Notes: generated by a model from the letters alone, not told the origin. Shown: positions 54,701-62,815, numbered from the stretch's first letter. The stretch is 64,000 bases of DNA from Bombyx mori (GCF_030269925.1 NC_085128.1:8434501-8498500); one strand, 5' to 3'. Translations and numbers: made by a program.

Positions 54701-57184
54701 GTTTTTGCATCTATGCACTCGACTTACTTCAACAAGAAGCTATTGTTTGCTCATATACGCAAAACAAATCTGTTTGAAACTGTCACTAATAAGTGTTTAA
54801 CTTCGTTATCTTCTTTTTCTATCTTCTATATATAAAAATGAATTGATGTTCGTTAGTCTCGCTAAAACTCGAGAACGGCTGGACCGATTTGGCTATTTTT
54901 TTTCTTGAATTATTTGTGCAAGTCCAGAGAAGGTTTAAAAGGTAGATAAATATGAGAATGCTTGGAATTAAATAAAAATACCAATTTTCTTTTCCCTTTG
55001 ACGTGTCCCCCGTCGGACGGATTACTTTTGTTTTTTTTAAGTTTATTTTACACAAAACTTTAGATCTTTTATTTATCGATTGAGGCTCTACCAAGTCTGC
55101 CGGGTCAGCTAGTAATTAAATAAAAATTTAATTGTTAGAAAATAGCTTACTATAATCATGTAATTTCCGAACTTTGTGTTTTGTGTCATCTTCTTTCGAC
55201 CCCTGTTGCGTTGTCTACATCTGCGAACAAATGAACTCAAAAAATATATTCACACGACTACGACATAATAATTAGCTTAGTTCGAATGGACGAGTCCATA
55301 GATTTGACGGTCGCATGCTGTATCCGAAACTATGAATAATATCTCAACCATAACAACATAAATTATTTACAAACATCGTTCATCTTTACATGACTCAAAC
55401 GGACTTCAATTATTAACAAAATATGTGTATTGATATAATATATTATGAAAATCCTTAATGAGCATCGTTTTGATATCGTAGTGGTCTAAAGGATAAGACG
55501 TCCCGTGCATTTGTATGTAGCGATGCATCGGTCCACGAACCCTACCGGAGGTACCAATTTTTCCAATGAAATACATACTTAACAAATGTTCACGATTGAT
55601 TTCCACGGTAAAGGAATAGCATCGTGTAAAAAAATGAAAACCGCAAAATTACATTTTTAATAATACTGGTAATTACGGGCAGATGCCACCGCTCTGCCGT
55701 GAAGCAGAAATGCGTTTCGTCTTGAAGGGCGGGAAGCCGTTGTATTGTTAAAAGTGGCGGTGGCATGTAGATATCTATGGGCTCCGGTCATCACTTAACA
55801 CCAGGTGGGCCGTGAGCTAGTCCACCCATTTTAGCTTAAAATTATGAACTCAAATACGCGGTATATTGAAAAAGCCTATTTTTTCCACATAAAATCACTA
55901 ATACAAAATATAAGATGCATAGGATTATGCCCCTAATAATACCGTTTTCAAATATTTTTATCATTGAATATAAGATAATAATATTTTAAAAACCTCAGTA
56001 TCAGAGTAACATGGTATAAATATGCGACAGCTACACTTGCTTTTTACACATGGGGCTAAAAAAATATGAACTCTTAAGCAACAAGTATTCCATGCTGACT
56101 TTGGTAAATTAAAGTTGTTGTTTTTCGTTACGACATTACTGTTCTGCCGGCATCGCGAAAGATTCCTTCATACCATGTATTAAATGAAACCACAATCAAA
56201 CTACTACCCGCTGAGTCCCTTGCAAGATCTCCCCAGTGGGTCGCTATCGCTATTCCGGTCCGGTAGTAGAATCAGCGAAGCACTGCTCTTGCTAGGGCTA
56301 GTGTTAGCAAGTCCTCCCAGGTTAAGCCCCGTGAGCTAACCTACCAACCTGCCCGTAGTTGTAATAACGTCTAAGGCTACCAAAGATTAGGTAGGAGAAA
56401 AATAAGTAAAATATTCAAATAGAATTTACCTTGAAACTTGAACGCGTAAGGAGTCCCCACACACTCTTTTAAGTACACAATGTCGCCTCCGGGTCTTACG
56501 ACCTTCTTGGCATACACTCCATCGAGTCCACGGCGAATATGAAGGTCGATTTAAATGAATTCCTAAAAACGAAAACACAAAAAAAACATAATGATTTTAA
56601 TACTTTGTTACTTGCAAATTCCAATAATTAGTTGTTTAATATTTAGTTACCTTTTTTTGGTTCCATCAATCTAATATTTTGATACTTTTTAGATGTTTTC
56701 ATGTCAAATAAATTCGCATGCCCCTCGGTCGATATCGGATCGTTTTCTATCTGTAATTCAAATGACAATATGTCATATTCAACAATAGGTACATAATAGC
56801 ACTTACTAGCAATCAGTTACCCTGTGGATAACTAGGTCAATCCTTTCAAAATCTATAGATCCCGTACAATAGTTGCATTCATTCGATCAAGCAAGACATA
56901 TTTCAATTTGGCTAGACGCCAGACCTTTTTGTGAACGATATGCATTGTCGTTTGCAATTTTGGCGATAGTAGCTGGAACCTTTTGTGCAATACTTAAGCC
57001 TTTTTAGTTTCATTTCAAATTCGCCCCGAATAAAATTTCATTCACCCAATACTACTTTTCAACGACATTGAAGCAAGAATGTTTTGTAATTGATTGATAA
57101 ATAATACATACACATACTTACATAATTAGTTAAAGAAAATTCGATGGTGATTAAATTTAAAATGATTGCAGGTCGTATCCACAT
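30667..57184 (-). CDS. secreted trypsin-like serine protease with two thrombospondin type-1 repeats (eleven exons, 479 aa)
   Basis: Exons 57184-57122, 56750-56651, 56562-56430, 54290-54239, 52499-52390, 51315-51194, 50247-50024, 44049-43847, 40150-39994, 36522-36364 and 30783-30667 sum to 1440 bases, all phases matching, with GT..AG introns. Order: signal peptide (res. 1-21), linker, TSR1 (about 60-115: [16 protein letters not shown]), TSR2 (about 131-185: [18 protein letters not shown]), activation site R245/IIGG, and a chymotrypsin-fold domain. The triad is complete: H287 (TAAHC), D331 (NDVAM), S425 (GDSGGP). D419 six residues before the Ser and FGDG/YGIY glycines predict cleavage after Arg/Lys. 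C222 in the light chain likely pairs with the C of GIACLP, keeping the TSR part attached after activation. Extracellular; substrate unknown. TSR modules usually bind glycans or matrix. Confidence 0.88.
31695..31965 (+). repeat. strongly diverged Bm1
   Basis: ccaacgggtaagcacctcta, gccgcgaagcagtcatgggt, ggctttagtaaccgcttta and tggtaataaaaaagc follow the Bm1 body in order. Confidence 0.55.
32771..32900 (-). repeat. LINE 3' tail (BMC1/L1Bm-like)
   Basis: Minus-strand tail: tattgccgtataggcagacg, ggcccacctgatggggagtg, caatgccaggggcagagcc. Confidence 0.65.
32908..33275 (-). repeat. Bm1 fragment split by a short LINE 3' end
   Basis: Bm1 pieces 32908-33032 (ggcgttaagtggttat, cccatagacatcaacaacg) and about 33237-33275 (acaacggttgccttagcctt) flank a poly-T-led insert at 33033-33236. 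acaacg is present on both sides, a possible short target duplication. Confidence 0.65.
33033..33236 (-). mobile_element. 5'-truncated non-LTR 3' UTR (R1-like)
   Basis: T run, then ctgttagagagccaaacctc, cgcgcctagggggcgcgcgg and gtaggagactgcctcctcat. GC-rich like the 3' UTR of the element at 22870, with the same order of a poly(A) end and a 'ggtatgtgagactc' phrase, but a different family. Confidence 0.5.
34020..34560 (+). pseudogene. Tc1/mariner-type transposase remnant
   Basis: Frame 34114-34416 starts MERYTLVWR and then jumps to [36 protein letters not shown] and TPLDYF. This is the C-terminal catalytic region of a Tc1/mariner-superfamily transposase. The second catalytic Asp (QQDG in relatives) is Glu and the N-terminal half is deleted, so it is dead. 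Confidence 0.7.
35022..35103 (+). repeat. Bm1 internal scrap
   Basis: cccgcaggcaggtgccgatt, tctaatgaaatacctactta, ttcacggtgaaggaataatg from just behind the Bm1 head. Confidence 0.7.
36008..36315 (-). repeat. repeat family X, longest uninterrupted copy
   Basis: Poly-T, then tacctatgctgatagccttg, gctcacggggctcaaaccgg, ccaccggatcggaaacgcga and caccgttaatggatcggga. It shows the empty version of the site occupied by the R1-clade element. It ends about 49 bases from exon 10 of the TSR protease. Confidence 0.85.
36364..36522 (-). CDS. TSR protease, exon 10 (active-site Ser)
   Basis: Acceptor tttgtttag, donor TTACAG/GTAATT. It encodes [38 protein letters not shown] and [14 protein letters not shown]. 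It carries the S1 Asp, oxyanion-hole Gly and catalytic Ser. Confidence 0.95.
36539..36833 (-). repeat. dispersed repeat family Z
   Basis: Minus-strand copy from attgctgttcgttagtctcg through ctcgagaacgactggaccga to tgccaggtcagctag. It begins only about 15 bases upstream of the exon 10 acceptor. Confidence 0.75.
36961..37399 (-). mobile_element. Bm1 SINE, full length
   Basis: T run, gagtggacgagctcacagct, body, then caccggtgcatcgct and taggccacgacgac. Near-complete copy. A diverged Bm1 scrap follows at about 37612-37700. Confidence 0.93.
38705..38823 (+). pseudogene. LINE ORF C-terminal scrap (Jockey-like)
   Basis: cgtaccattcagctttgaaa, tttcccctacgatgtttctt, tgagcacttcgccatgtttt mirror the RTIxLWNELPSTxFPERY ending seen at 60690-60810. 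Confidence 0.45.
38824..39273 (-). mobile_element. Bm1 SINE, full length
   Basis: Long T run, attgcttagatgggtggacg, intact body and head (ccggtgcatcgcttcaacac, aggccacgacgac). Well preserved, suggesting a recent insertion. Confidence 0.94.
39290..39328. repeat. perfect 18-bp palindrome with 3-base loop
   Basis: gtatacgctcgtaatgcc and its exact complement flank ccc. It lies 17 bases past the head of the Bm1 at 38824-39273. Confidence 0.85.
39436..39840 (+). mobile_element. RTE-like retroelement 3' end with internal tandem duplication
   Basis: Phrases gacccgccttcgcttcgctt, gtgaaagtcccgtcaaaatc, ccagagattagccggaacaa, (acag)n and tttatttgtatgtatagat are typical of a widespread lepidopteran retroelement 3' end. 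The block cgcttcgcttcggaaacatt plus aaattttattattga occurs twice in tandem (about 39449-39526). Confidence 0.65.
39994..40150 (-). CDS. TSR protease, exon 9
   Basis: Acceptor ttaaacag, donor GCGCAG/GTGCGT. It encodes [40 protein letters not shown] and VLHEAQ. The CLP Cys is the partner for the light chain, and the GWG box is kept. Confidence 0.94.
41264..41510. repeat. two-copy tandem duplication
   Basis: Units 41264-41395 and 41396-41510 share gcgcttgtaagaagag, ttattattaga, atgagaaatattc, aatgctgaattaa and agggttcaacctac/t. They are diverged with small indels. Confidence 0.8.
41869..42262 (+). pseudogene. non-LTR reverse-transcriptase C-terminal remnant with (ATT)n end
   Basis: Frame reads [60 protein letters not shown] and stops, followed by caataaaacattattatt repeats at 42231-42262. 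This is a typical LINE ORF2 C-terminus and 3' end. 5'-truncated. Confidence 0.7.
43350..43835 (+). repeat. dispersed repeat family W
   Basis: aaagctgaagagtttgtttg, gcgctaatctcaggaactac, ggtccgatttgcaaaattc and the end gcggacgaagtcgcgggcaa, agctagtattt are common lepidopteran repeat phrases. The end lies about 20 bases from the exon 8 donor of the TSR protease. Confidence 0.65.
43847..44049 (-). CDS. TSR protease, exon 8 (active-site His and Asp)
   Basis: Acceptor tactccag, donor CTCCG/GTATAT. It encodes [39 protein letters not shown] and [21 protein letters not shown] and NDVAM carry the catalytic His and Asp. It is GC-rich against its AT-rich introns. Confidence 0.95.
44388..44770 (-). repeat. 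dispersed repeat family Y
   Basis: Minus-strand copy: ttatacctttaaacgagcaa, tcggaaacggctccaacgat, gggcgataaatcgatctagc and cgagcaaagctcatcc at the far end. Confidence 0.75.
45770..45870 (+). repeat. tRNA-derived SINE-like repeat
   Basis: acagtagttggcgctctgga, ctgttgcgccgagggtcgtt, caattccaattcgaagc resemble the head and B-box region of the repeat at 20598. Confidence 0.4.
45897..46134. mobile_element. MITE-like element with 38-bp terminal inverted repeats
   Basis: tatcgacgcttgaaaggcac... at 45897-45934 is matched by its complement at 46097-46134 with a single mismatch. The 238-bp element has no coding capacity and is flanked by atat-type sequence. Confidence 0.8.
46170..46390 (-). repeat. 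diverged lepidopteran LINE-derived repeat
   Basis: ttgacccacagacgtccact, gcctcctcctagcctcgcca, caaagaccggtcctacgttg and gggaggtctacccacgctac belong to a repeat very common in moths and butterflies. Confidence 0.55.
46402..46678 (+). repeat. dispersed repeat family Y
   Basis: tgataacgccatcttattgt, ttattcgcgaatagatgttg, ggagcggtttccgagattca, attgctcgtttaaaggtata. Confidence 0.75.
46749..47000 (-). mobile_element. Bm1 SINE, headless
   Basis: T run, gtgtggacgagctcacagcc, gctgctccacccttcaaacc, tttcctaccaccagtaa. The head is missing, and a short tandem of agtaagtagataagta-like units follows. Confidence 0.88.
47390..47535. repeat. mosaic of LINE tail and Bm1 end, diverged
   Basis: ggcccatcaattggtgagtg, atactcatggacattagtaa then taacatcaggtgggtcgtga, gcctgtctaaccatctaatg. 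Confidence 0.45.
47892..48190 (+). repeat. dispersed repeat family Y
   Basis: gatgatgaccggtcgg, tgataacgccatcttgttgt, cccccgaaatcccctgtata and attgctcatttaaaggtata. Confidence 0.78.
49795..50001 (+). mobile_element. Bm1 SINE, truncated at both ends
   Basis: gagtccacacgggcaggtac, body, aacaccagttaggctgtgca, then an A run. Its A run ends about 22 bases from the exon 7 donor of the TSR protease. Confidence 0.9.
50024..50247 (-). CDS. TSR protease, exon 7 (activation site)
   Basis: Acceptor cgtattag, donor TTTAAG/GTAATA. It encodes the light-chain Cys (TAHSCGRLG), a basic linker ([11 protein letters not shown]) and [20 protein letters not shown]. Cleavage after the Arg of MIR/IIGG would activate the enzyme; a trypsin-like activator is expected. 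Confidence 0.94.
51194..51315 (-). CDS. TSR protease, exon 6
   Basis: Acceptor gtttcacag, donor ACCCAG/GTGATC. It encodes [20 protein letters not shown] then [20 protein letters not shown], the second half of TSR2. Confidence 0.88.
51341..51580. repeat. GA-ended repeat split by a LINE tail
   Basis: Outer parts 51341-51385 (gagagaaagaaagagagaga, tgttgtacact) and 51512-51580 (gagcggccttatcgctaata) match 4246-4390. The insert 51386-51511 is a complete LINE tail: gcagcggcttggctctgccc, accatcaggtgggccgtatg, tacaagggcaat and a long A run. Confidence 0.75.
52390..52499 (-). CDS. TSR protease, exon 5
   Basis: Acceptor atcgacag, donor AAGAAG/GTTCGT. It encodes [20 protein letters not shown] and TTVRR, the WSSW core of TSR2. 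An upstream GTAAGA could serve as a donor, but only the GTTCGT site keeps phase and rebuilds TTVRRRRC. Confidence 0.82.
53470..53850 (+). pseudogene. PIF/Harbinger-like transposon remnant
   Basis: After ttccacacaaaaccgcgatg, a terminal-repeat-like start, comes a frame with one stop reading [38 protein letters not shown]. The pattern FxNYxRMSxxSFEELLxLLxP marks the N-terminal part of PIF/Harbinger-type transposases. The catalytic domain is absent. Confidence 0.5.
54239..54290 (-). CDS. TSR protease, exon 4
   Basis: A 52-base exon between acceptor catctaag and donor AATGAA/GTGAGC. It encodes [17 protein letters not shown] and completes TSR1. Short, but phase and cysteine spacing both fit. Confidence 0.78.
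54826..55112 (-). repeat. dispersed repeat family Z
   Basis: tctatatataaaaatgaatt, ctcgagaacggctggaccga, tcgattgaggctctacc and gccgggtcagctagta. Confidence 0.78.
55476..55838 (+). mobile_element. Bm1 SINE with head, diverged
   Basis: tagtggtctaaaggataaga, gcatcggtccacgaacccta, cacgattgatttccacggta, then a shortened body and ccaggtgggccgtgagctag. Confidence 0.88.
56200..56395 (+). repeat. repeat family X
   Basis: ccagtgggtcgctatcgcta, ggtccggtagtagaatcagc, aagccccgtgagctaaccta. It ends about 35 bases from exon 3 of the TSR protease. Confidence 0.8.
56430..56562 (-). CDS. TSR protease, exon 3
   Basis: Acceptor gtttttag, donor TCAAG/GTAAAT. It encodes [20 protein letters not shown] and [20 protein letters not shown], the WxxWSxC...RxRxC half of TSR1. 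Confidence 0.88.
56651..56750 (-). CDS. TSR protease, exon 2
   Basis: Acceptor gaattacag, donor AAAAG/GTAACT. It encodes [20 protein letters not shown] and [11 protein letters not shown], a linker without known domain. Supported by phase to both neighbours only. Confidence 0.75.
57122..57184 (-). CDS. TSR protease, exon 1 (signal peptide)
   Basis: ATG at 57184; [20 protein letters not shown] is a short basic start plus hydrophobic core. The donor TAT/GTAAGT is consensus and in phase 0 with exon 2. The start is inferred; no cDNA is available. Confidence 0.72.
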
Positions 57185-57366
57185 CGTACTCTTAATTTCT
57201 TGTTTTTAGAACTCCATTAGAAACCAGCATCTGATATTTAAAACAAAACAATTTATCTGTATTAGCGCTTTCAAAATTTATAAGTACACTCACATTTCAG
57301 AAATTGAATGCTGCACTAGCAATGAAGCGAAAGTCAGTGACCCAAGTTAGAGAGACTTATAAAAAT

Positions 57367-57556
57367 TGTATTTCCGCCGTGAAGCAGTAATGCGTTTCGG
57401 TTTGAAGGGCGGGGCAGCCGTTGTAACTATACTGAGAACTTAGAACTTATATCTCAAGGTGGGTGGCGCATGTACGTTGTAGATGTCTATGGGCTCCAGT
57501 AACCACTTAACACCGGGTGCGCTGTGAGCTCGTATACCCATCTAATCAATAGAAAG
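57367..57556 (+). mobile_element. Bm1 SINE, 3' half
   Basis: gccgtgaagcagtaatgcgt, gttgtaactatactgagaac, tagatgtctatgggctccag and ctaatcaatagaaag. Confidence 0.9.
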
Positions 57557-59053
57557 AAAAAAATGTTTACTTTTCTTCTTGACGTTAATATGGTGCTTTT
57601 TGTTAAAACTTTTCCCAAATCCAACTAAACCAAGGAAGATTCGAACTAAAAACCAAGATTTGTGATAAATCGTTCCTATGAAGTTTTATATGAAAAGGCG
57701 TTCGTATTCTTGGAGACAGTTTTTTTTTTCCATAAAAATGTTAATTAGTTTTTAAAAATCGAACTAAATCAAAGATAACACTATTTTTTTTAAAACGTAT
57801 CTAATGGAATTTCAAAAGACTAAGGGTTACTACTACACAATTCTGGAAATTGACTATTTTTCTAACAACATATTTGATAATTATGTTATTTACCCTCATT
57901 ATTTTACTGTAATGTGGGATTCCTTAATAAATATAATAAGTAAGCCGTTGTTAAAACATTCCCTTATGTGGAACGTTAATTTGGTTCAATATTATAAATA
58001 CAAAAAAAATACTAAGCCCTCTATTATACATATTTACGCACCACGTGTCTTTTGTGTGGAGAGCAAGAGGTACTTGACCTGATTCTACGCTTAGCAAATA
58101 TACAGCTAATGAAATAAATTAAAAAAACTTTGTAAAAGTTCGGCAACTGTTTATTCCTATCATGCTAAGTAAAATCTTGAAGTTATAAAGTTAGGTGCAA
58201 TTAAAAAACATTATTCCTATCTCAACCATTTATAGTTTCACGATATTTATATAGTGCGACTTCAATGGCAATAGCAGTATTTATATGGATAGACAATAGT
58301 TCAAAACACTGCAATTTGAAACCATCCTAAGAGAATTTATCTAACACATTCATCTACGCGCCTTATTCAGAGCCGCTGCAGTTAATGACTACATTGTTTT
58401 TTAAAACTTTGGTCAATCCTTGTATAGACACAGGTCAAGAGCATTTGACTTACTTTTTTTTGGTAACATAAGTAAAAAAGTGCATCAATTGACAAAATAG
58501 CTCACTTATGAGATATTTCAAACGTATCCCGCAAACAGTCAAGTTCCTATTTCAAGATTAGTTTCAAACTATTCAAATTTAGTGTTTTAATTATCAAATT
58601 AGATATTATTGATTACTTATAAGTAATGAAACAATATACTTGCACAGTTATTTGATGTGTGATCATGGTTTGCAACCGTTGTTGCCATTATTAATAGGGA
58701 TTCGCTTAATACTTCGAAAATGCATTTCAAAAGTAGGGCTTATTTACGTTAGAAAGTATTTTTTGAGTTAAACGATAAACAAAGATAGACTGAGAGCTTG
58801 AAAAACAAAATACGCTATTGTATACATGTTCCATATTTCTGTGTCAAATCGATCAAAACGTTTTTCAAATATCCATTGTATTTGATTAATTATCATGGTC
58901 TAGACTTTTATACTTTAAACAAGCCCACGCATAGTAATAAACGATAAAAAGTATGTTACTCTACGCAATATATTATGTTATTAGTTTCTAAGTTTGTTTT
59001 TTTGTACAGATTTTAAGTTTAGTAAAGTGTGTTTTATATACATACAAAAATCC
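57557..59053. other. no gene recognised
   Basis: AT-rich. A plus-strand frame at 57804-58082 is open for 92 codons, rich in Tyr/Ile/Asn as expected from AT bias, with no domain or splice context. Confidence 0.5.
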
Positions 59054-59440
59054 TTAATCAATTTTGGATAACCCTTCTTTGATTACAGATCCGAGGTGTA
59101 CCAAGTTGACACCATAGCCTAAGTACATAGTATACACCCATAAATAGTCAGCGGCTTTCAAGAGAGGACATTCTATCGAAATAAATCTGGAACCAAAAAT
59201 TTTATCACTTTGCCTAGTAATAAACGACTTGGACTGGATTTCGATAGCCACAATGACCATGGCTTTCTTGCTAGACCAAAAGTCCGAGTTTTTGATTAAA
59301 AAAATGCCATACGAGATCTGTGTCTACTTATATCATGTCTATGTTTCCGACACCCACAACATAGCAGCGAACTCTAACTTATGGTTGTCAAGTACAAACA
59401 GAATTGGAAATGTTTTCTTAGAAAACTTCAATAATTTATT
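59054..59440 (-). pseudogene. possible decayed gene or terminal exon, unknown family
   Basis: Minus frame ending at 59054 reads GIFLIKNSDFWSSKKAMVIV, RFISIECPLLKAADYLWVYT, YLGYGVNLVHLGSVIKEGL. An acceptor-like gacacag precedes ISYGIF. Farther upstream the same frame continues with FPILFVLDNHKLEFAAMLWV but contains three stops in between. Codon use looks protein-like. I do not recognise it; the acceptor reading (last exon of a gene further right) and a pseudogene are both possible. Confidence 0.35.
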
Positions 59441-59762
59441 TGTTAAACAATCTTAAAGTGTTTACTTTTAAGACGCAAGAATGAACATACCAGTGCTAAA
59501 TAAGGGACAGGAGATAACCCTAAGAGTAAATATAATGTAACATATCTTGCTTAACAACGTCAATCAATTTGTATAAAACGAAAAAAAAAGATACTTTGTT
59601 ACGTTATATCTCTACAATAACAGAAACTATTTTCTTTATAGTGGTAAGCTATATGCAAAATTCAGCCAATAACTTCCAAATTATGTGAAATATTTACAAT
59701 ATCAATAAAATACATCAATACAAACCATTATGAAGGTACATTCGAAAAAGAAATAGGGTTTT

Positions 59763-60920
59763 ATTGGCGACTTCCCACTCTACATTTAATGTGGATTTCA
59801 GCTATGTTATAGGGGCTTATGCCCATAGGAACCTTGACGCCGTACACCACCATCTTGAGACGGCGCAGTCTACCTTACTTTTTCTAACGGAGACGCAGAT
59901 ATTTGCTCTGGATGATGCCTCGTACCTTGAATACCCCGGCTACGTATTGGAGCACAACTGCCTGCGTAAAGCCGGCGTGTGCGTATTTGTCCGGGTCATG
60001 TCTGTTGTCGTGGTCTTCAGGGCCTCGACCAACGGGACCTGCCCCTCTCTTGACTACGCGTTGATCGTTTTTTGTTTTATTTTACCTGTACAGGTCCCAC
60101 AACCGTGATGCGTGGTCAACTCTGTTTGAGCATGTACAAGAGGGAACTGACCGCGTGCTTGAGCAGTACTAATCTGCGGAGGTGGTGATACTGGGAGACT
60201 TTAACGCTCACCACCAAGAGTGGTTGGGTCCAGAACCACTGACCTCCCGTGTCGGGCTGTCTACGATTTCACCTTGGCCTACGGATTCTCCCAGCTGGTG
60301 ACACAGCAACCCGTGTCACAGATATTGAGGGGCAAGAACCTTTCCTGTTGGACCTTCTGCTCACCCGGACAGCCGGATACAGTGTGGTGGTTGACGCTCC
60401 ACTTGGCCCGTTTGATCACTGCCTTATCCGTGCTGCCATATCACTCTCCCTGGTTGTCGGACGACGACGGGGTATCGAAGAGTTTGGCGGTATATGTCAG
60501 CAGATTGGGATGGATAACGTGAAATTTCTACCCATGGGGGCGTTTCTGCTTTTCCTCATGGTGCCGTAATTCCAAGGAGTATCTCTGCAACCTTCCAAGA
60601 GTATTGGGATACTTGGGGTCGACATTTAGAGCACATTGCATCGCAGCAAGTCATTTGGAGAACAAAAAAGAAAAACCACGGCGTTCATCCACAGTGCGTT
60701 TCCACAGATCTTTTTTCACGTACCATCTGCCTTTGGAATGAGCTCCCCTCCACGTTGTTTCCCGAGCGCTATTACAAGTCCTTCTCAAACGAGGCTTATG
60801 AAGAGTACTAAGCGGTATGCAGCGGCTTAGCTTTGCCCCTGGCATTGCTGACGTCCATGAGCGACGGTAACCACTCACCATCACCACGGTATACCGGGTC
60901 TGCCTAGACGGGCAATAAAA
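59763..60920 (+). pseudogene. non-LTR retrotransposon (Jockey/BMC1-like), frameshifted and internally deleted
   Basis: Starts with an endonuclease-type region (TLLFLTETQIFALDDASYLE; in another frame VVILGDFNAHHQEWLG and DHCLIRAAIS), then after about 60540 jumps to the C-terminal end (TICLWNELPSTLFPERYYKS) and the common tail (gcagcggcttagctttgccc, gacgggcaataaaa). GDFNxH is the endonuclease motif. The whole reverse transcriptase is missing. Confidence 0.75.
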
Positions 60921-61399
60921 TCTTAATTATTACTTAAAATTAAAATAGCGATTCATGCAATGGATTTTAAAAAAGGAAATAATTATTTATGTTTTTTTTT
61001 TTAGTTTTAGGAGCATTTGCTACGATAACCACCTCACACATGCACTGTTTGACCTCAGCTCCCATCAATGAGAGTGAAATTCGAAAATAAAACCCATATA
61101 TTTCCAACTGCTAATGCTCATAATGAAAGGTATAAATAGAACAAGAATAATAAACAAAACATTATTGGTTTATCTTTTCCCTTCCCACACGAAGCCTAAT
61201 GATCCTAGTTCAATTTAATGATTGCTTTCGTACATTTTATGCCACACCCTCTTTCTATCTCGTCTCTCCAAGTCAAAGCAGACTCAATTAATTACGATAA
61301 AAACCTTTCACCACCCCGCGTCGCTTCAAACGATTTTGTGTTTATTCTCTCTTGAAATATACTTATGTTTAAATATGGCTGAAATTTAAAAAAACCTCC

Positions 61400-61617
61400 C
61401 TCCTTTTTTATTCCCATTATACGTAGACGAAGCTTACGTCCCCTTTGATGATAGGTATGTAGACACCGTCGTTTATTGGCTTCAGCAATTCTATAGGCAT
61501 AGGCAACCTGCGGCATACGGCGGAAGATTGTCCACACACCTCGTTTGAAAAAAAGAATGTCATAGCGCTCGGAAAACACCATAGAGATGTAGGAGTTCGT
61601 ACCAAAACTGTATGTAC
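61400..61617 (-). pseudogene. LINE ORF C-terminal remnant
   Basis: Minus frame reads MVFSERYDILFFKRGVWTIF then YRIAEANKRRCLHTYHQRGR. This is the FPERYDxxFFKRxVW ending of the Jockey-like family. A Bm1 abuts it. Confidence 0.55.
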
Positions 61618-61885
61618 TTGGCAAAATTATAATTTGCGTAATTACTGGTGGTAGGACCTCTTGTGAGTCCGCACGGGTAGGTACCACCGCCCCGCTTATT
61701 TCTGCCGTGAAGCAGTAATGCGTTTCGGTTTGGGGCAGCCGTTGTAACTATACTGAGACCTTACAACTTATATCTCAAGGTGTGTGGCGCATTTACGTTG
61801 TAGATGTCTATGGGCTCCAGTAGCCACTTAACACCAGGTGGGCTGTGAGCTCGTCCACACATCAAAGCAATAAAAAAAATTAAAA
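61618..61885 (+). mobile_element. Bm1 SINE, headless
   Basis: aaattataatttgcgtaatt, full body, cagtagccacttaacaccag, agcaataaaaaaaatt. Confidence 0.92.
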
Positions 61886-62815
61886 AAAGCTCTTGTAACG
61901 AGCTGTGGATGAACTCTGTTTCGGTAGCGGGCGGTGCGAAGGTAAAAAAAAAATTATAGGAACAACAATTCCCAAGAGCACTAGTGAGTGCTACACATGA
62001 CTGTGAAATACATTGAACAGATCGTTATTCGTTTGTTTGAATTATGAATCAGAATAACGGCAATCAAATTAAATATATTTTGTATGGACAAGCGCTTTAT
62101 GGGTCATAAGTTATTGAAGTCACTGAACAGACACGAGCACAATATGAAATCGTGTGTTTTATGTCCCATCTGCGTGGGAAAACAGATTTCCTTCGATTGT
62201 TATTGGACAACAAAAAACCACGTATTATTAATTTTTACTCTTCGAAGTTTTTCCTCTAATCGATAATAAAGTTAAAATGTTTTTTTTGTATTCCAAACAA
62301 ACACGTAAGCATTGAAATTTATCTTTAATAATTCTAGGTTATCGCCTACTATTTTCTACGTTTACTTTCTCTTTTGTCTATTCGTTTATTTTTTTATCTA
62401 TTTAGTCATAGCCAGAGTGATCTATTCTGTTTATCATACAGTAGTCCAAAGACTAATGGAAATAAATATTATTATCATTGTCTTCGATTAATCTTATACG
62501 ATATTGATGGTCTAAATGGCATACTCAAAAGACACTGATTTACGACCGCGGTCTAGTTACTCTACCTACACCTACTATCAACAACTTGCTGTATAATTTC
62601 TCAATAATATTTTCTTTTTTTTGGATTCTAGAATACTGTTCTCATAGCCGTTTGATGGGACTGATATTTCAAAGTTGGTGTTTGTAGGCCCCTAACAGCA
62701 TTCCAGGAGGCTCGAATGTATATCGTGGCCCCAGTAATGTAACTGGAATTGGTAGAAGCGCTATTGACTCCGCACACTAGTTATTTATTGAGCGTCTTAC
62801 ACTTCTTTATAATTA

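Noticed and set aside
56880..57060. Minus-strand frame with [18 protein letters not shown] as an extra TSR exon
   Set aside because: No usable acceptor after the upstream stop, and exons 1 and 2 already join in phase 0 without it.
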